Virus record (IMG/VR): IMGVR_UViG_3300034050_000451
Span: 124,001 to 188,000 of that record
DNA from: a virus
DNA length: 64,000 nt
Reading direction: 5' to 3' (one strand)
The notes below the pieces were generated by a model. It worked only from the letters and a program-made list of their open reading frames with translations, made no database searches and was not told the DNA's origin. A program made the position numbers and the translations under genes. Shown piece by piece: positions 25,822-33,674 of this stretch; the first letter of the stretch is position 1, and every line of letters begins with the position of its first letter.

Positions 25822-26257
25822 ATAATACTCTTAAATGATTTAATAATTCTTTATCTACCTTATCGTATCCCTCTATTAGAAGTACTTTCTTTAATTGGTC
25901 TATAATAACATCACCACCAATCTCTCTACTTCCTATACGATAATCCCTTAGTGGTTCTATCCAAGCTAATAGGGTTTCGATTCCCTTTCGTTTATCTTCG
26001 GTTAATTTCATAATACTGTTTTCATTTGGGGTCATTGATTCAATCTCATTGGCAATCGCCAACTTCTCAATCTCATCCAATAGGGATTTATATGTAGCCG
26101 ACCCACTAGCGGCTAGGTACTTACCCCAATCTCTATCTATTGATAGGAGCATTTCATCCAATTCATCCTTTGTTTCCATTTCTTTTATTCGTTTGGCTTG
26201 GTCTAACGCTAATTTAGCATTATCAATACTCATCTGCCTTAATTCATCTGAATCCAT
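25799..26257 (-). CDS. Unknown helical protein
   Basis: 152 residues from MDSDELRQ at 26257, next to the methyltransferase stop. Strongly helical with alternating charges. No family recognised. Confidence 0.5.
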   Translation of the reverse strand: MDSDELRQMSIDNAKLALDQAKRIKEMETKDELDEMLLSIDRDWGKYLAASGSATYKSLLDEIEKLAIANEIESMTPNENSIMKLTEDKRKGIETLLAWIEPLRDYRIGSREIGGDVIIDQLKKVLLIEGYDKVDKELLNHLRVLYGKRIEA

Positions 26258-26258
26258 A

Positions 26259-26801
26259 CTATACTCCTTTAATCCAGCTATGGTCTTTAAATACACCATC
26301 TACCTTATCATCAAATATGATTCCAATAGAGTGTCTTACATTACCCCACCCATAATCATGTCCAGATACGAATCCTCCTTTAGAGATTATAGTACGATAG
26401 TTATCAATATCAAACATCACACCCTGCACTGTATGTAATCCATCTATATACACTAAATCCCATTCCCGTTCCTTTAGTATAGAAAAAGAACGTTCTGATG
26501 TATCTCTAATAGATTTAATATTAGGTATGTCCAACGTATTCCTTAAGAACTCTGAATAGACATCATCAAAAGGTGCGAATGAACAAGCCATATCCGTAAC
26601 ATCATAGTTATCCATATAAGGGTCAACCGAAACAACTTCCTTAAAGTGTTTAGCGAATATCATTGTACTCTCCCCTATATACGAACCAATCTCAATCATC
26701 CTCATTTCCGATGTAGGTCTAATCTCATTAATCCAACGTATCATATCTTCGAGCCCTTCCACCTCATCGGGTGTTCTCATTGTATAGAATTTGTTACTCA
26801 T
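26259..26801 (-). CDS. Class I SAM-dependent methyltransferase-like protein
   Basis: 180 residues. IEIGSYIGESTMIFAKHF is the glycine-rich motif I; SVDPYMDNYD is the acidic motif II end; DLVYIDGLHTVQGVMFDI followed by GGFVSGHDY matches the Methyltransf_24 group, which often acts near glycan biosynthesis. Target unknown. Embedded in a run of small early genes from the promoter at 27428. Confidence 0.75.
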   Translation of the reverse strand: MSNKFYTMRTPDEVEGLEDMIRWINEIRPTSEMRMIEIGSYIGESTMIFAKHFKEVVSVDPYMDNYDVTDMACSFAPFDDVYSEFLRNTLDIPNIKSIRDTSERSFSILKEREWDLVYIDGLHTVQGVMFDIDNYRTIISKGGFVSGHDYGWGNVRHSIGIIFDDKVDGVFKDHSWIKGV

Positions 26802-26895
26802 CCTTACCTTCGTTTTTATAATGTTGGTATGTGAACCAAACGTTAGTCATTCCCCAAACCACCATTAGTGGTAGTACTACCCAATCACCTATCAT
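26794..26895 (-). CDS. Small membrane peptide
   Basis: 33 residues with one transmembrane helix (VVLPLMVVWGMTNVWFTY) and a charged C-terminus. Overlaps both neighbours (8 bp and 1 bp), as typical for coupled small phage genes. Function unknown. Confidence 0.5.
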   Translation of the reverse strand: MIGDWVVLPLMVVWGMTNVWFTYQHYKNEGKDE

Positions 26896-27110
26896 TAGAC
26901 ATCCAATTTACCATTAGGATGAATCACAATATATGTGTATCCATGTACTGAATTAGTTTGAAACAAATCAGCGATATACTTTGCCTCTTCGTAGGTATCC
27001 CATTCTACTGCAATACCCTCTGAATCATTAACCAAATGATATTTCTTAATATTATCGGGTTTATCTAATGTCTTTAGTACTTTGTACTTTATTACCATTT
27101 CGTTTGTCAT
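26895..27110 (-). CDS. Unknown small protein
   Basis: 71 residues, alpha/beta, ending HPNGKLDV. Stop overlaps the following start (TAATG). No family recognised. Confidence 0.5.
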   Translation of the reverse strand: MTNEMVIKYKVLKTLDKPDNIKKYHLVNDSEGIAVEWDTYEEAKYIADLFQTNSVHGYTYIVIHPNGKLDV

Positions 27111-27219
27111 TTTTATTCTCCTTACGTTTTTTATCTCTTTTCATTGCCAATAGGAACCATACGGTTAAACCTGCTGCACAAACACCAGCGATATCATTCA
27201 CTATATCTGATATATCCAT
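27061..27219 (-). CDS. Small membrane peptide
   Basis: 52 residues: one transmembrane helix (IAGVCAAGLTVWFLLAM) then a strongly basic tail rich in Lys and Asn. Starts at the last base of the upstream gene's stop; its 3' end overlaps the next gene by 50 bp, so the tail is less certain. Confidence 0.45.
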   Translation of the reverse strand: MDISDIVNDIAGVCAAGLTVWFLLAMKRDKKRKENKNDKRNGNKVQSTKDIR

Positions 27220-27404
27220 TACTTATGTCTTTTTTCGTATTTAATCTTATTCAATTCAATATCGTTAAGAATCATATCCCTCTTTTTAGTTAGTTGATTA
27301 ATCCTTACACTCCTTCCCCATTTACCAAGCCAATTAACAGGTACCATAGATTCCCACTTTTGTAATTCTTTGTTTACTTCTCTAAGTTCCTTTTTAAGTG
27401 CCAT
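27219..27404 (-). CDS. Unknown small basic protein
   Basis: 61 residues, helical, Lys/Glu-rich at both ends. First gene of the operon 27404 to 24704, from the promoter at 27428-27458. Unknown function. Confidence 0.55.
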   Translation of the reverse strand: MALKKELREVNKELQKWESMVPVNWLGKWGRSVRINQLTKKRDMILNDIELNKIKYEKRHK

Positions 27405-27427
27405 TGTTGATTGGATTTTATATTATA

Positions 27428-27458
27428 CAAATATACGAAATAAATCCGACATATCCAA
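27428..27458 (-). promoter_or_regulatory. Host-type promoter
   Basis: TTG-N20-TATATTTG, heads the small-gene operon 27404 to 24704. Confidence 0.85.
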
Positions 27459-27474
27459 ATATTAGACGTATTTA

Positions 27475-28235
27475 TTTTATCTCATTTCAGATAACCATTT
27501 AGATGGTACCCCCCAAGGGGGTATCTAAGGGTGTCAATCTCCCTACCGGAAAAAAACCAGGCTCGATACGAGAACAGGTAAGAGCCCCTCGTAACACGTT
27601 GACAATCACCTAATTACAAGAAACCTCAGTCCCCCCGTCCTCATTCACAAGCCCTTACCCACGCCCACCTCAAGCGCAGCTTTAACTCCGCCGGTTAAAG
27701 CCCCCACACTCAGGCACTTATCCTCCCTCACCTCCAGCATCTCTTTAGCAGGGGTTTCGGTTAGCCTACCTCACTTAAACCTTTACTTTAGGGTAAAGTA
27801 AAGTTATAGCTTTACTTTTATGTATTAATAGTCAAGTTAAAGCTTTACTTTAGGTACTGCGCTCACTGCGTTCGCTTGAGCTGTATAGCTTGTATCTCTC
27901 TCCCCTATATACTATATGTTGTTATACTCCTATACTCCTATGTATTCTTTTTCTTCTCTATACTACTATACACTATATACCCCTTTATACTATCCGGTAT
28001 ATTACCATTAGGTATATTCTTAGCTATATTATTTTTATCAGATGTGTCCGGCTTCGAGTTCTCCAGGTAAGAATTTCAAACCCATAGGAATATTCCACCT
28101 GCCCCCTACGTTTTATATACGGAGGGATGGAATTTGTTACCCGGTAAGAAAAATGAACTGAACGGATTATTCCACCCTACCCTATTGCATACAAGCGCTT
28201 GGATGGATTTTCTTACCCTGGCAATAGGGCATAAG
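27475..28235. other. Gene-free, structured, repeat-bearing region
   Basis: About 760 bp with no gene and richer G+C than its surroundings. It has hairpin TACCCCC-caa-GGGGGTA (27507-27523), four copies of a CTTTACTTTA-type 10-mer (27781, inverted at 27794, 27810, 27843), a 9-bp long-range pair CCCTATTGC/GCAATAGGG (28180/28221) and CAGGT/ACCTG (28064/28097). Candidate large RNA or replication/regulatory region. Confidence 0.45.
27781..27852. repeat. Four CTTTACTTTA-type repeats
   Basis: Copies at 27781-27790, 27794-27803 (inverted), 27810-27819 (one change) and 27843-27852. Iteron- or operator-like. Confidence 0.6.
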
Positions 28236-28238
28236 AAA

Positions 28239-28260
28239 AGGGGTATATCTCTATACCCCT
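28239..28260 (-). terminator. Rho-independent terminator
   Basis: Perfect 9-bp stem AGGGGTATA/TATACCCCT with a UUUUC tail, downstream of 28307-28519. Confidence 0.8.
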
Positions 28261-28306
28261 ATTTCTCCCTTAAATTAATTAACCCCTTAATTAATAATAT
28301 ATTTCT

Positions 28307-28519
28307 TTAATATAGCTTTGGGACCACTAGCTCCACATAGGCCATTTCGTATGCATCTATATATGGTGTAGAATCTTCTCCAAATCTTCTTTGAAGCTCT
28401 TTAGCCAATCTATCTACCTCATCACCCATTCCTATGGATTCGGATTTAATCCTATACTCATCTACTCTTTCGTATATGCTCTCCAAGTCCCAGCTGTTCA
28501 GCGATTCGTATCCACTCAT
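28307..28519 (-). CDS. Unknown small protein
   Basis: 70 residues, acidic, helical. Followed by a perfect 9-bp terminator-like stem at 28239-28260. Overlaps the upstream gene by 62 bp. No family recognised. Confidence 0.5.
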   Translation of the reverse strand: MSGYESLNSWDLESIYERVDEYRIKSESIGMGDEVDRLAKELQRRFGEDSTPYIDAYEMAYVELVVPKLY

Positions 28520-28751
28520 TTGCGTTCTTTATTATTTTATGTTGTTGTTCTATCATGTGATTGAGGAATACCTCAACCGCTTGTTCTCTACTCCACTTCT
28601 TAGGATATACCAACCTATTACCCATTGGTATATACTCTTTTTTAATAAGCCCACTTCCTTTCGGTTCTTCCAATAGAAACCACTCACCATCTACCTCTTT
28701 GAGATAGAGTAGGTTTTGTTGTTCTCTATTATTAGCTACCTGCTCTCCCAT
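28458..28751 (-). CDS. Unknown protein downstream of tandem RNA element
   Basis: 97 residues from the ATG at 28751 (MGEQVANNREQQ), 16 bp after the second tRNA-shaped RNA element. The longer frame would start inside that element and is rejected. Contains EVDGEWFLLEEPKGSGL. If the RNA element is regulatory, this is its first target. Confidence 0.55.
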   Translation of the reverse strand: MGEQVANNREQQNLLYLKEVDGEWFLLEEPKGSGLIKKEYIPMGNRLVYPKKWSREQAVEVFLNHMIEQQHKIIKNANEWIRIAEQLGLGEHIRKSR

Positions 28752-28767
28752 ATTCACTTTTATTCGA

Positions 28768-28838
28768 GCGGAGAGTTGGAGCCGCCCCAACACCTTCTAC
28801 CTGGTAGGTAGATGTCTTACTCTCAAGACCTCCTCCGC
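28768..28838 (-). ncRNA. tRNA-shaped structured RNA element, copy A
   Basis: 71 nt on the minus strand. 7-bp closing stem (GCGGAGG/TCTCCGC), 2-nt linker, 5-bp arm GTCTT/AAGAC, 1 nt, 5-bp arm with 7-nt loop CTACCAG, 4 nt, 5-bp arm GTTGG/CCAAC with 7-nt loop GGCGGCT. This is tRNA cloverleaf geometry, but the third loop is not a T-loop and the first lacks GG. Same geometry as copy B with compensating stem changes. The ATG of 28458-28751 follows 16 bp later. Confidence 0.75.
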
Positions 28839-28938
28839 AATTAATAGAACGATATCCGGCTTTAGTATCCCACTGCCTTATTGCAGTAGTATTCACACAT
28901 TCGGTTTTATTAGATGTTGGCTTCAACCATTCTTTTGA

Positions 28939-29009
28939 GCGGAGAGATGAAACCGCCTCACCTCCTCCATATTGGTAATATGGCGACTTTCTCTTAAGTC
29001 TTTCTCCGC
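28939..29009 (-). ncRNA. tRNA-shaped structured RNA element, copy B
   Basis: 71 nt, same partition as copy A: GCGGAGA/TCTCCGC, AA, GACTT/AAGTC, G, CCATA-TTACCAA-TATGG, AGGA, GGTGA-GGCGGTT-TCATC. Loops are nearly identical to copy A while the stems differ with base pairing kept, which argues strongly for a functional fold. Confidence 0.75.
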
Positions 29010-29055
29010 AAATATCTTAGTAACGTTAGAGTTCTGTCTCAATCACATCACTATG

Positions 29056-29086
29056 TAAAGATACGAAATTTAATCGATATATCCTA
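29056..29086 (-). promoter_or_regulatory. Host-type promoter (weak -33)
   Basis: TATCTTTA with TAG at the -33 position, spacing 20; would transcribe both tRNA-shaped elements. Confidence 0.6.
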
Positions 29087-29098
29087 ATTAAATCTCTT

Positions 29099-29329
29099 TT
29101 ATTTTATAGAGAGGCCAGCCAATTGGCTCAAACTCTCTGAAAAATCTACACCGGCAATAACATTGCTTTCCTTTGGAACCCCATTAGTTTCCCACTCCCT
29201 ATTAATGAAGTAATCTAACTTACGATGAGCTGAATCAACTCCTCTTAGGTCACCACTAGCTACAGCCTCATTTAGCTGTGCAGTCCAATATTTGATTTTA
29301 GGCCAATAGCCACTTTCATACTTACTCAT
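29099..29329 (-). CDS. Unknown small protein
   Basis: 76 residues, helical, with KIKYWTAQLNEAVASGDL. Leader carries the TTAAACCC-type element. No family recognised. Confidence 0.5.
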   Translation of the reverse strand: MSKYESGYWPKIKYWTAQLNEAVASGDLRGVDSAHRKLDYFINREWETNGVPKESNVIAGVDFSESLSQLAGLSIK

Positions 29330-29354
29330 ATCTTTTATCTTTTAAGGGTTTAAA

Positions 29355-29630
29355 TTAAGAACACATAGCGTTCCATACTAACCACGATGGAGTTCTCTTC
29401 ACTCCGGCCGCTGGTTTAACATTGTTATACTCTGAGGGAACCTCAGCCGTAACAGCTACGTTACCACAATCACTTATCGATAACAACACACTATTGAGGG
29501 TAGAGGAATGGTTATCTGAGAATCTCTTCCCAATCATAGACCTCAACTCATCAATCTTACTACCAACCTGAGTAGTTGTAATACTATTCAACTGCTCATT
29601 CATTCTGTCAATCACACTTAAATTTATCAT
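29355..29630 (-). CDS. Unknown protein
   Basis: 91 residues from MINLSVID at 29630; the longer frame would begin inside the upstream gene. Ends with two Trp and a Cys. No family recognised. Confidence 0.5.
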   Translation of the reverse strand: MINLSVIDRMNEQLNSITTTQVGSKIDELRSMIGKRFSDNHSSTLNSVLLSISDCGNVAVTAEVPSEYNNVKPAAGVKRTPSWLVWNAMCS

Positions 29631-29643
29631 ATCTCTTAGGGGT

Positions 29644-29859
29644 TTAATTAAGTTCAATTTCAACTTCCGAACCATCACTAGCGAATACACTCCTATCGTT
29701 GTAATCAGGTAGGGTTACGTTATAGAAACCTTCGTTGAAATCCGTAAGGGTTACATCCAACCATTCGGTTTCGATTTTATTAGTTTCACAATATACTTCA
29801 AACTGTACCGGGTTCATACCAGCGGTTTCTTTGATTAGTTGTTGTAATGTAATTTTCAT
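29644..29859 (-). CDS. Unknown small acidic protein
   Basis: 71 residues from MKITLQQL. Start 29859 is set by the TTAAACCC leader and the promoter at 29904-29934. Acidic, beta-rich. No family recognised. Confidence 0.55.
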   Translation of the reverse strand: MKITLQQLIKETAGMNPVQFEVYCETNKIETEWLDVTLTDFNEGFYNVTLPDYNDRSVFASDGSEVEIELN

Positions 29860-29903
29860 TTTTAAGGGGTTTAAAGGTTTAATCACTCTCTCAATCTTAT
29901 ACT

Positions 29904-29934
29904 CTAATATACGAATAATAATTGAGACCTACAA
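29904..29934 (-). promoter_or_regulatory. Host-type promoter
   Basis: TTG-N20-TATATTAG. Confidence 0.8.
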
Positions 29935-29964
29935 GCCTTTTTTCAACTATTTTAATAAAAAAGG

Positions 29965-29993
29965 GATAGGACCGGCCTACTGCTGGTCCTATC
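29965..29993 (-). terminator. Rho-independent terminator
   Basis: 9-bp stem GATAGGACC/GGTCCTATC followed by CCUUUUUU. Confidence 0.9.
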
Positions 29994-30004
29994 ACCTAAT
30001 GTTA

Positions 30005-30289
30005 TTAAGCGAACATTTCTTTCTTAATCTCACGAGCCTTCTTTAAAGAAGTAGTGAATTGAGATTGACCTGCTACTCTAACTCTATAAGCTACACGGCC
30101 TGTGGCGTATGTAATCTTTTGAACGTTAGATACTGGTGTTTCATACAAATTCTTAGCTACTGCTTTACGATTAGTAACCTTAGTTGATTTTGCTGATTTT
30201 GTTGATTTTGCCGGTGTGAACTTTACATCACTACCTAGGTTCTTGCTACCTTTGAAGGTAACGTTTGTAACTTTTGACTTATTAGCCAT
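30005..30289 (-). CDS. Small basic, possibly DNA-binding protein
   Basis: 94 residues, highly basic: N-terminal Lys/Ser/Thr-rich repeats (AKSTKSAKSTK), then YRVRVAGQSQFTTSLKKAREIK, which resembles the three-strand-plus-helix AP2-like domain. It could bind nucleic acid. Own promoter (30346-30376) and a strong terminator (29965-29993), so a stand-alone, probably highly expressed gene. Confidence 0.55.
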   Translation of the reverse strand: MANKSKVTNVTFKGSKNLGSDVKFTPAKSTKSAKSTKVTNRKAVAKNLYETPVSNVQKITYATGRVAYRVRVAGQSQFTTSLKKAREIKKEMFA

Positions 30290-30345
30290 AATTGTTGTTT
30301 GGTTGACCTGTACGCCATAAGGTTTTTTGTTTTAATAATGTACCA

Positions 30346-30376
30346 CTAAGATACTAAAAATTTTCCAATCTACCAA
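30346..30376 (-). promoter_or_regulatory. Host-type promoter
   Basis: TTG-N20-TATCTTAG before the basic protein gene. Confidence 0.75.
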
Positions 30377-30383
30377 ATTTATT

Positions 30384-30590
30384 TTAATAGAATAGGGATA
30401 GGGCCGCTCTCATCCCTTCCGTTGTCGATTTGTGAACCGATGATGGGATAGGGTTTAGGGTAGGTGAATCCTTATATTCCTTAAGGGCCGCTTTGATAGC
30501 TCCCTTACGGGTCTTAGCCCATACGGTATTCCAACCTCCACCTTCGAACGTAAACATATACTCTTTTAATTGTATAGTACTCATATTCAA
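30384..30590 (-). CDS. Unknown small protein
   Basis: 68 residues. EYMFTFEGGGWNTVWAKTRKGAIKAAL suggests a small beta-beta-alpha fold. Abuts the upstream gene. No family recognised. Confidence 0.5.
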   Translation of the reverse strand: MNMSTIQLKEYMFTFEGGGWNTVWAKTRKGAIKAALKEYKDSPTLNPIPSSVHKSTTEGMRAALSLFY

Positions 30591-31163
30591 TTATTTAACG
30601 TAAATTAATGCTTTATCAATATTGGTTTGAGGAACTTTGTAACTCAATACCTTTTCAATGGCTTTCTCCAATGTAAGTACTCCCCACACATATTCACCAG
30701 CCATCATACTTTTCAACATACGAACACAATCACCTACTGAACCAAACATTGGTTTGTTGTTAGTATGAACATACTTAACACCAGCTTCGATATCCATTCC
30801 CTTCTCAGTCTTAACACCGGAGTTCTCATAGTAATCGTAAGTCTCATCCCATCCGTTATATTTTCCATATTCGAATTGGTTAGCGAAACGATTGATATCG
30901 TTGTAGGTTTCAACCTCAACCTCTGAACCATTTGGGTTCGATACATAAACATCTAAGGAGTTACCACCAGCGAATGATGATGATTTAACTGAACATACCA
31001 CATTTGGGTATTTTGCTTTAACAAATTGTTTCACCATTGAGGAGGCGATTGGACCACGTCCGTAAACATAAGGGGTAACACCATCATTACGGAACCTAAC
31101 AGAATCAGATGGTAAACTCATTTTGATTCCTTCTACTACTACGTTGATTTTCTTACTTTTCAT
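30591..31163 (-). CDS. Unknown protein, antirestriction/LPD-like
   Basis: 190 residues. Segment MVKQFVKAKYPNVVCSVKSSSFAGGNSLDVYV looks like the beta-alpha domain of large-polyvalent-protein-associated LPD families found in phages. The link is weak. Promoter 31229-31259. Confidence 0.5.
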   Translation of the reverse strand: MKSKKINVVVEGIKMSLPSDSVRFRNDGVTPYVYGRGPIASSMVKQFVKAKYPNVVCSVKSSSFAGGNSLDVYVSNPNGSEVEVETYNDINRFANQFEYGKYNGWDETYDYYENSGVKTEKGMDIEAGVKYVHTNNKPMFGSVGDCVRMLKSMMAGEYVWGVLTLEKAIEKVLSYKVPQTNIDKALIYVK

Positions 31164-31228
31164 CTTTTATTAATTTTAGGGTTTTAAGGGTTTAAATCGG
31201 TGGGAACATCTCTCCCACTCTTACTATA

Positions 31229-31259
31229 CTAAAGTACGACATTTATTTGACATACACAA
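31229..31259 (-). promoter_or_regulatory. Host-type promoter
   Basis: TTG-N20-TACTTTAG; upstream TAATCAACA at 31296-31304. Confidence 0.75.
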
Positions 31260-31317
31260 GCCTTTTGCCATTTATTTTCAAAAAAAGTCGTAACGTGTTG
31301 ATTACCAATGAGATTAA

Positions 31318-31410
31318 TTAGGTAACCAATTCGGCTATAATATACATAAGGCAAAACCATATCACTACGGCTATGATATACATATACTTGTTTAAAAATC
31401 GTTTTATCAT
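31318..31410 (-). CDS. Small membrane peptide
   Basis: 30 residues: a basic N-terminus then one transmembrane helix (MYIIAVVIWFCLMYIIA). Lies between the terminal codons of 31420-31872 and the promoter at 31229. Possible but short. Confidence 0.4.
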   Translation of the reverse strand: MIKRFLNKYMYIIAVVIWFCLMYIIAELVT

Positions 31411-31419
31411 ACGTTTCTA

Positions 31420-31872
31420 TTAAGCGGCTTGTAACTCATTCATTACGAATGATTTACATGAGTGCCATTTGGTATTCATCGATTTCCATATATTCCAGTC
31501 AACCATCTTAGGGAATGCTCCATGCATATCACCAACAGTCAAACTCTCCAATAGATTCTTATCGATACTATTCCATTTACCACCTTTGATGGTTAGGATA
31601 TTAAACCAATAAGATTTTCCATCAATTACTCGTTCCATCTGAACCACAGTGGTGTTCTTACTTAGGTAGTAAGGTAGGTTCTCTATCTTACACTCAACAT
31701 CACCAATGACTGGGAATCCAGCTCTAGCTTTGGCTGTGTAACGGAATCGTTGTTCTTTTCCTAACTCAGTTAAATTACTTACTCCAACGGTGTTTCCGTT
31801 GATTCTCATTGTACCATAGAATACATCACCACTCATAGTGCCTGTATTGATTGTGATTAAGGGGTTGTTCAT
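31420..31872 (-). CDS. Unknown protein
   Basis: 150 residues, beta-rich. TINTGTMSGDVFYGTMRINGNTVGV at the N-terminus. No family recognised. Transcribed from the promoter at 32013-32043 with the small peptide gene upstream. Confidence 0.5.
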   Translation of the reverse strand: MNNPLITINTGTMSGDVFYGTMRINGNTVGVSNLTELGKEQRFRYTAKARAGFPVIGDVECKIENLPYYLSKNTTVVQMERVIDGKSYWFNILTIKGGKWNSIDKNLLESLTVGDMHGAFPKMVDWNIWKSMNTKWHSCKSFVMNELQAA

Positions 31873-31873
31873 A

Positions 31874-32005
31874 TTATTTATTTAAGGGTTTAAAAATCAT
31901 TTCAACTTTAGGGGTAGATTCCAACTCAATTGGGTTGGCTCTCATCCTACACTCATTACCAGTAGCCATCAGAACCATTATCAATATTATCTTTATCTCT
32001 CTCAT
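31874..32005 (-). CDS. Small secreted or membrane peptide
   Basis: 43 residues with a hydrophobic N-terminus (IKIILIMVLMATGNEC) that could be a lipoprotein-like signal. First gene after the promoter at 32013-32043, which places its ATG near the transcript 5' end. Confidence 0.4.
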   Translation of the reverse strand: MREIKIILIMVLMATGNECRMRANPIELESTPKVEMIFKPLNK

Positions 32006-32012
32006 TACTATA

Positions 32013-32043
32013 CTAAAGTACAATAAATTTTTGACATATACAA
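32013..32043 (-). promoter_or_regulatory. Host-type promoter
   Basis: TTG-N20-TACTTTAG; upstream TTATCAACC at 32080-32088. Confidence 0.75.
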
Positions 32044-32107
32044 GCCTTTCACCATTTATTTTTCAAAAAAGTTCCAACGGGTTGATAATCAACCGAATAG
32101 GTTTTGG

Positions 32108-32287
32108 TTAGGTATATACCAATTCCTCTATATCAGATACCGCTAATCCCACCTCATGCGATTCGGAACCTCCACCCTCTACCTCATCACAGGCCAGCTG
32201 ATAGAATTCCAATATCTCATCCTTATAAATCGGATGTAACCTAATCAGTTTAGTAACGTACTCTCTTAACTCCATTAGTGTGTTCAT
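32108..32287 (-). CDS. Unknown small acidic protein
   Basis: 59 residues, acidic. Its ATG overlaps the stop of the upstream gene (ATGA), supporting translation. No family recognised. Confidence 0.5.
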   Translation of the reverse strand: MNTLMELREYVTKLIRLHPIYKDEILEFYQLACDEVEGGGSESHEVGLAVSDIEELVYT

Positions 32288-32493
32288 AGTACTGGATATC
32301 CTTTAACAATGTTAACAATCGCTTGAATCTTTGGTGATGTGGCTCCTTCCAATTCCTTATATAGGTACCCATCAAAAAGTCCGTAGAGTTGGTTCATCAA
32401 ATGAAATCCCTCCACCTCACCAATTAAATTTAAAACGGCTTCCCTAACCTCTCCGGTCATATGGGCGTGTCTGTCGAATCGTGTGTAACTCAT
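32284..32493 (-). CDS. Unknown small protein
   Basis: 69 residues, helical. Middle of the operon starting at 33381. No family recognised. Confidence 0.5.
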   Translation of the reverse strand: MSYTRFDRHAHMTGEVREAVLNLIGEVEGFHLMNQLYGLFDGYLYKELEGATSPKIQAIVNIVKGYPVL

Positions 32494-32500
32494 ATCTTAA

Positions 32501-32575
32501 TTATTTTCGTTTTCGAAGTTCGGTGTTGATTGAAGCAAGGTACATTACCGTTACTATTAATAGGAATATTATCAT
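32501..32575 (-). CDS. Possible membrane micro-peptide
   Basis: 24 residues with a single hydrophobic helix (IIFLLIVTVMYLASI) and basic end. Fills a gap between coupled genes. Marginal. Confidence 0.3.
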   Translation of the reverse strand: MIIFLLIVTVMYLASINTELRKRK

Positions 32576-32585
32576 CTCTTTTCGT

Positions 32586-32828
32586 TTATTTTTTCAACCA
32601 TAGGTTATATACATAATCATAAGAAGTTTCCAGCTCATCAGCAAGACCATCGAACAATCTCTCTCTCACCAAACTATCCCAAACACCAATGTATTCGTAC
32701 ACATCACCACCAACAATCAGCTGGTTCAATAACCCAGCAAAGGTTGCTGTTTCACTAAGTTCCATTCCTAATCCATCTGAATTACAATCTGATGGGAAAT
32801 TCTCTAAATAAAATTCTTTAATCTTCAT
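32586..32828 (-). CDS. Unknown small acidic protein
   Basis: 80 residues, acidic, helical, with TTAAACCCC-type leader before the ATG. No family recognised. Confidence 0.5.
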   Translation of the reverse strand: MKIKEFYLENFPSDCNSDGLGMELSETATFAGLLNQLIVGGDVYEYIGVWDSLVRERLFDGLADELETSYDYVYNLWLKK

Positions 32829-32839
32829 ATCTAAGGGGT

Positions 32840-33103
32840 TTAGTTTTTACGTTGTCCTAATTTTCGTGTACCATATTCAATGGTTACCTGAGTATATGCT
32901 ACTTCGTTCTCAAACATATACTTGTCCATTGAAACACTACCTTCTCTGGTCCATCTTTCAATGGTTTCATTGTTTTGTAGTTTTAGAAAAACATCTTCAG
33001 CTACTGTAATAGATTCTCCTTTTTTAAGGTACGTTGTTTCGATATTGTGAGTGTACTCTTTAATATCCTGCTTTGCTACTAAAATAAATTCTCTATGTAT
33101 CAT
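32840..33103 (-). CDS. Unknown small protein
   Basis: 87 residues. Beta-rich pattern FILVAKQDIKEYTHN...LKKGESITVAEDVF like a small SH3-type barrel. Unknown function. Confidence 0.5.
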   Translation of the reverse strand: MIHREFILVAKQDIKEYTHNIETTYLKKGESITVAEDVFLKLQNNETIERWTREGSVSMDKYMFENEVAYTQVTIEYGTRKLGQRKN

Positions 33104-33114
33104 ATCTAAGGGGA

Positions 33115-33381
33115 TTAATATTGAATCATTGAAACCGGTACGTTGTAAGAAGCATATCCACCAACCACTCTTAGGTTAGCTTTGGTTCGGTTAATCTTAA
33201 CAACCTCCAACTCCCTACCCTGCAACTTAGGATGGTTTACTTTAACTTTCATACCAACTTCCAATCCTATTTTCTTTTCTAAGGATTCAATGGTACGTTT
33301 CTGTTTAATCAACTGAACAACCATTTGGTTGATACTTCTTAGCTCTTCTACTGATAACTTTGATAATTGTGAATAGTTCAT
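33115..33381 (-). CDS. Unknown small protein, KOW-like
   Basis: 88 residues. N-terminal helix, then VGMKVKVNHPKLQGRELEVVKINRTKANLRV, which resembles a KOW/SH3-type RNA-binding motif. First gene of the operon from the promoter at 33430-33460. Confidence 0.5.
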   Translation of the reverse strand: MNYSQLSKLSVEELRSINQMVVQLIKQKRTIESLEKKIGLEVGMKVKVNHPKLQGRELEVVKINRTKANLRVVGGYASYNVPVSMIQY

Positions 33382-33429
33382 CTTTTATATTTTAAGGGTT
33401 TAAATTAATCTCTCTCTCAATCTTATACT

Positions 33430-33460
33430 CAAATATACAAAAAAGAATTGGATTGCACAA
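33430..33460 (-). promoter_or_regulatory. Host-type promoter
   Basis: TTG-N20-TATATTTG heading operon 33381 to 32108. Confidence 0.85.
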
Positions 33461-33643
33461 GCTTTTTGCCATTTATTTTTCCATTTTGATAGACTTTTTT
33501 TCCACATTTTTTGGTGGAGTTCAAGCCCATTTTTGCATGCCGGGGTTCATTTTCGTCTATGGTCAAACGAAATCCAAATCGCTCCCAACGGGATATTAAT
33601 TTTCAGCAGTATCAGAATAGGTTCTCTCCCACCCACCAGCCCT

Positions 33644-33674
33644 TAAAGATACGAAGAATTTCTCACATTTCCAA
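33644..33674 (-). promoter_or_regulatory. Host-type promoter without an obvious gene
   Basis: TTG-N20-TATCTTTA reading into about 180 bp with no gene before the next promoter. Confidence 0.7.

Noticed and set aside
28732-28926. 64-codon open frame starting at TTG
   Set aside because: It runs through the whole of tRNA-shaped element copy A and has no ATG.
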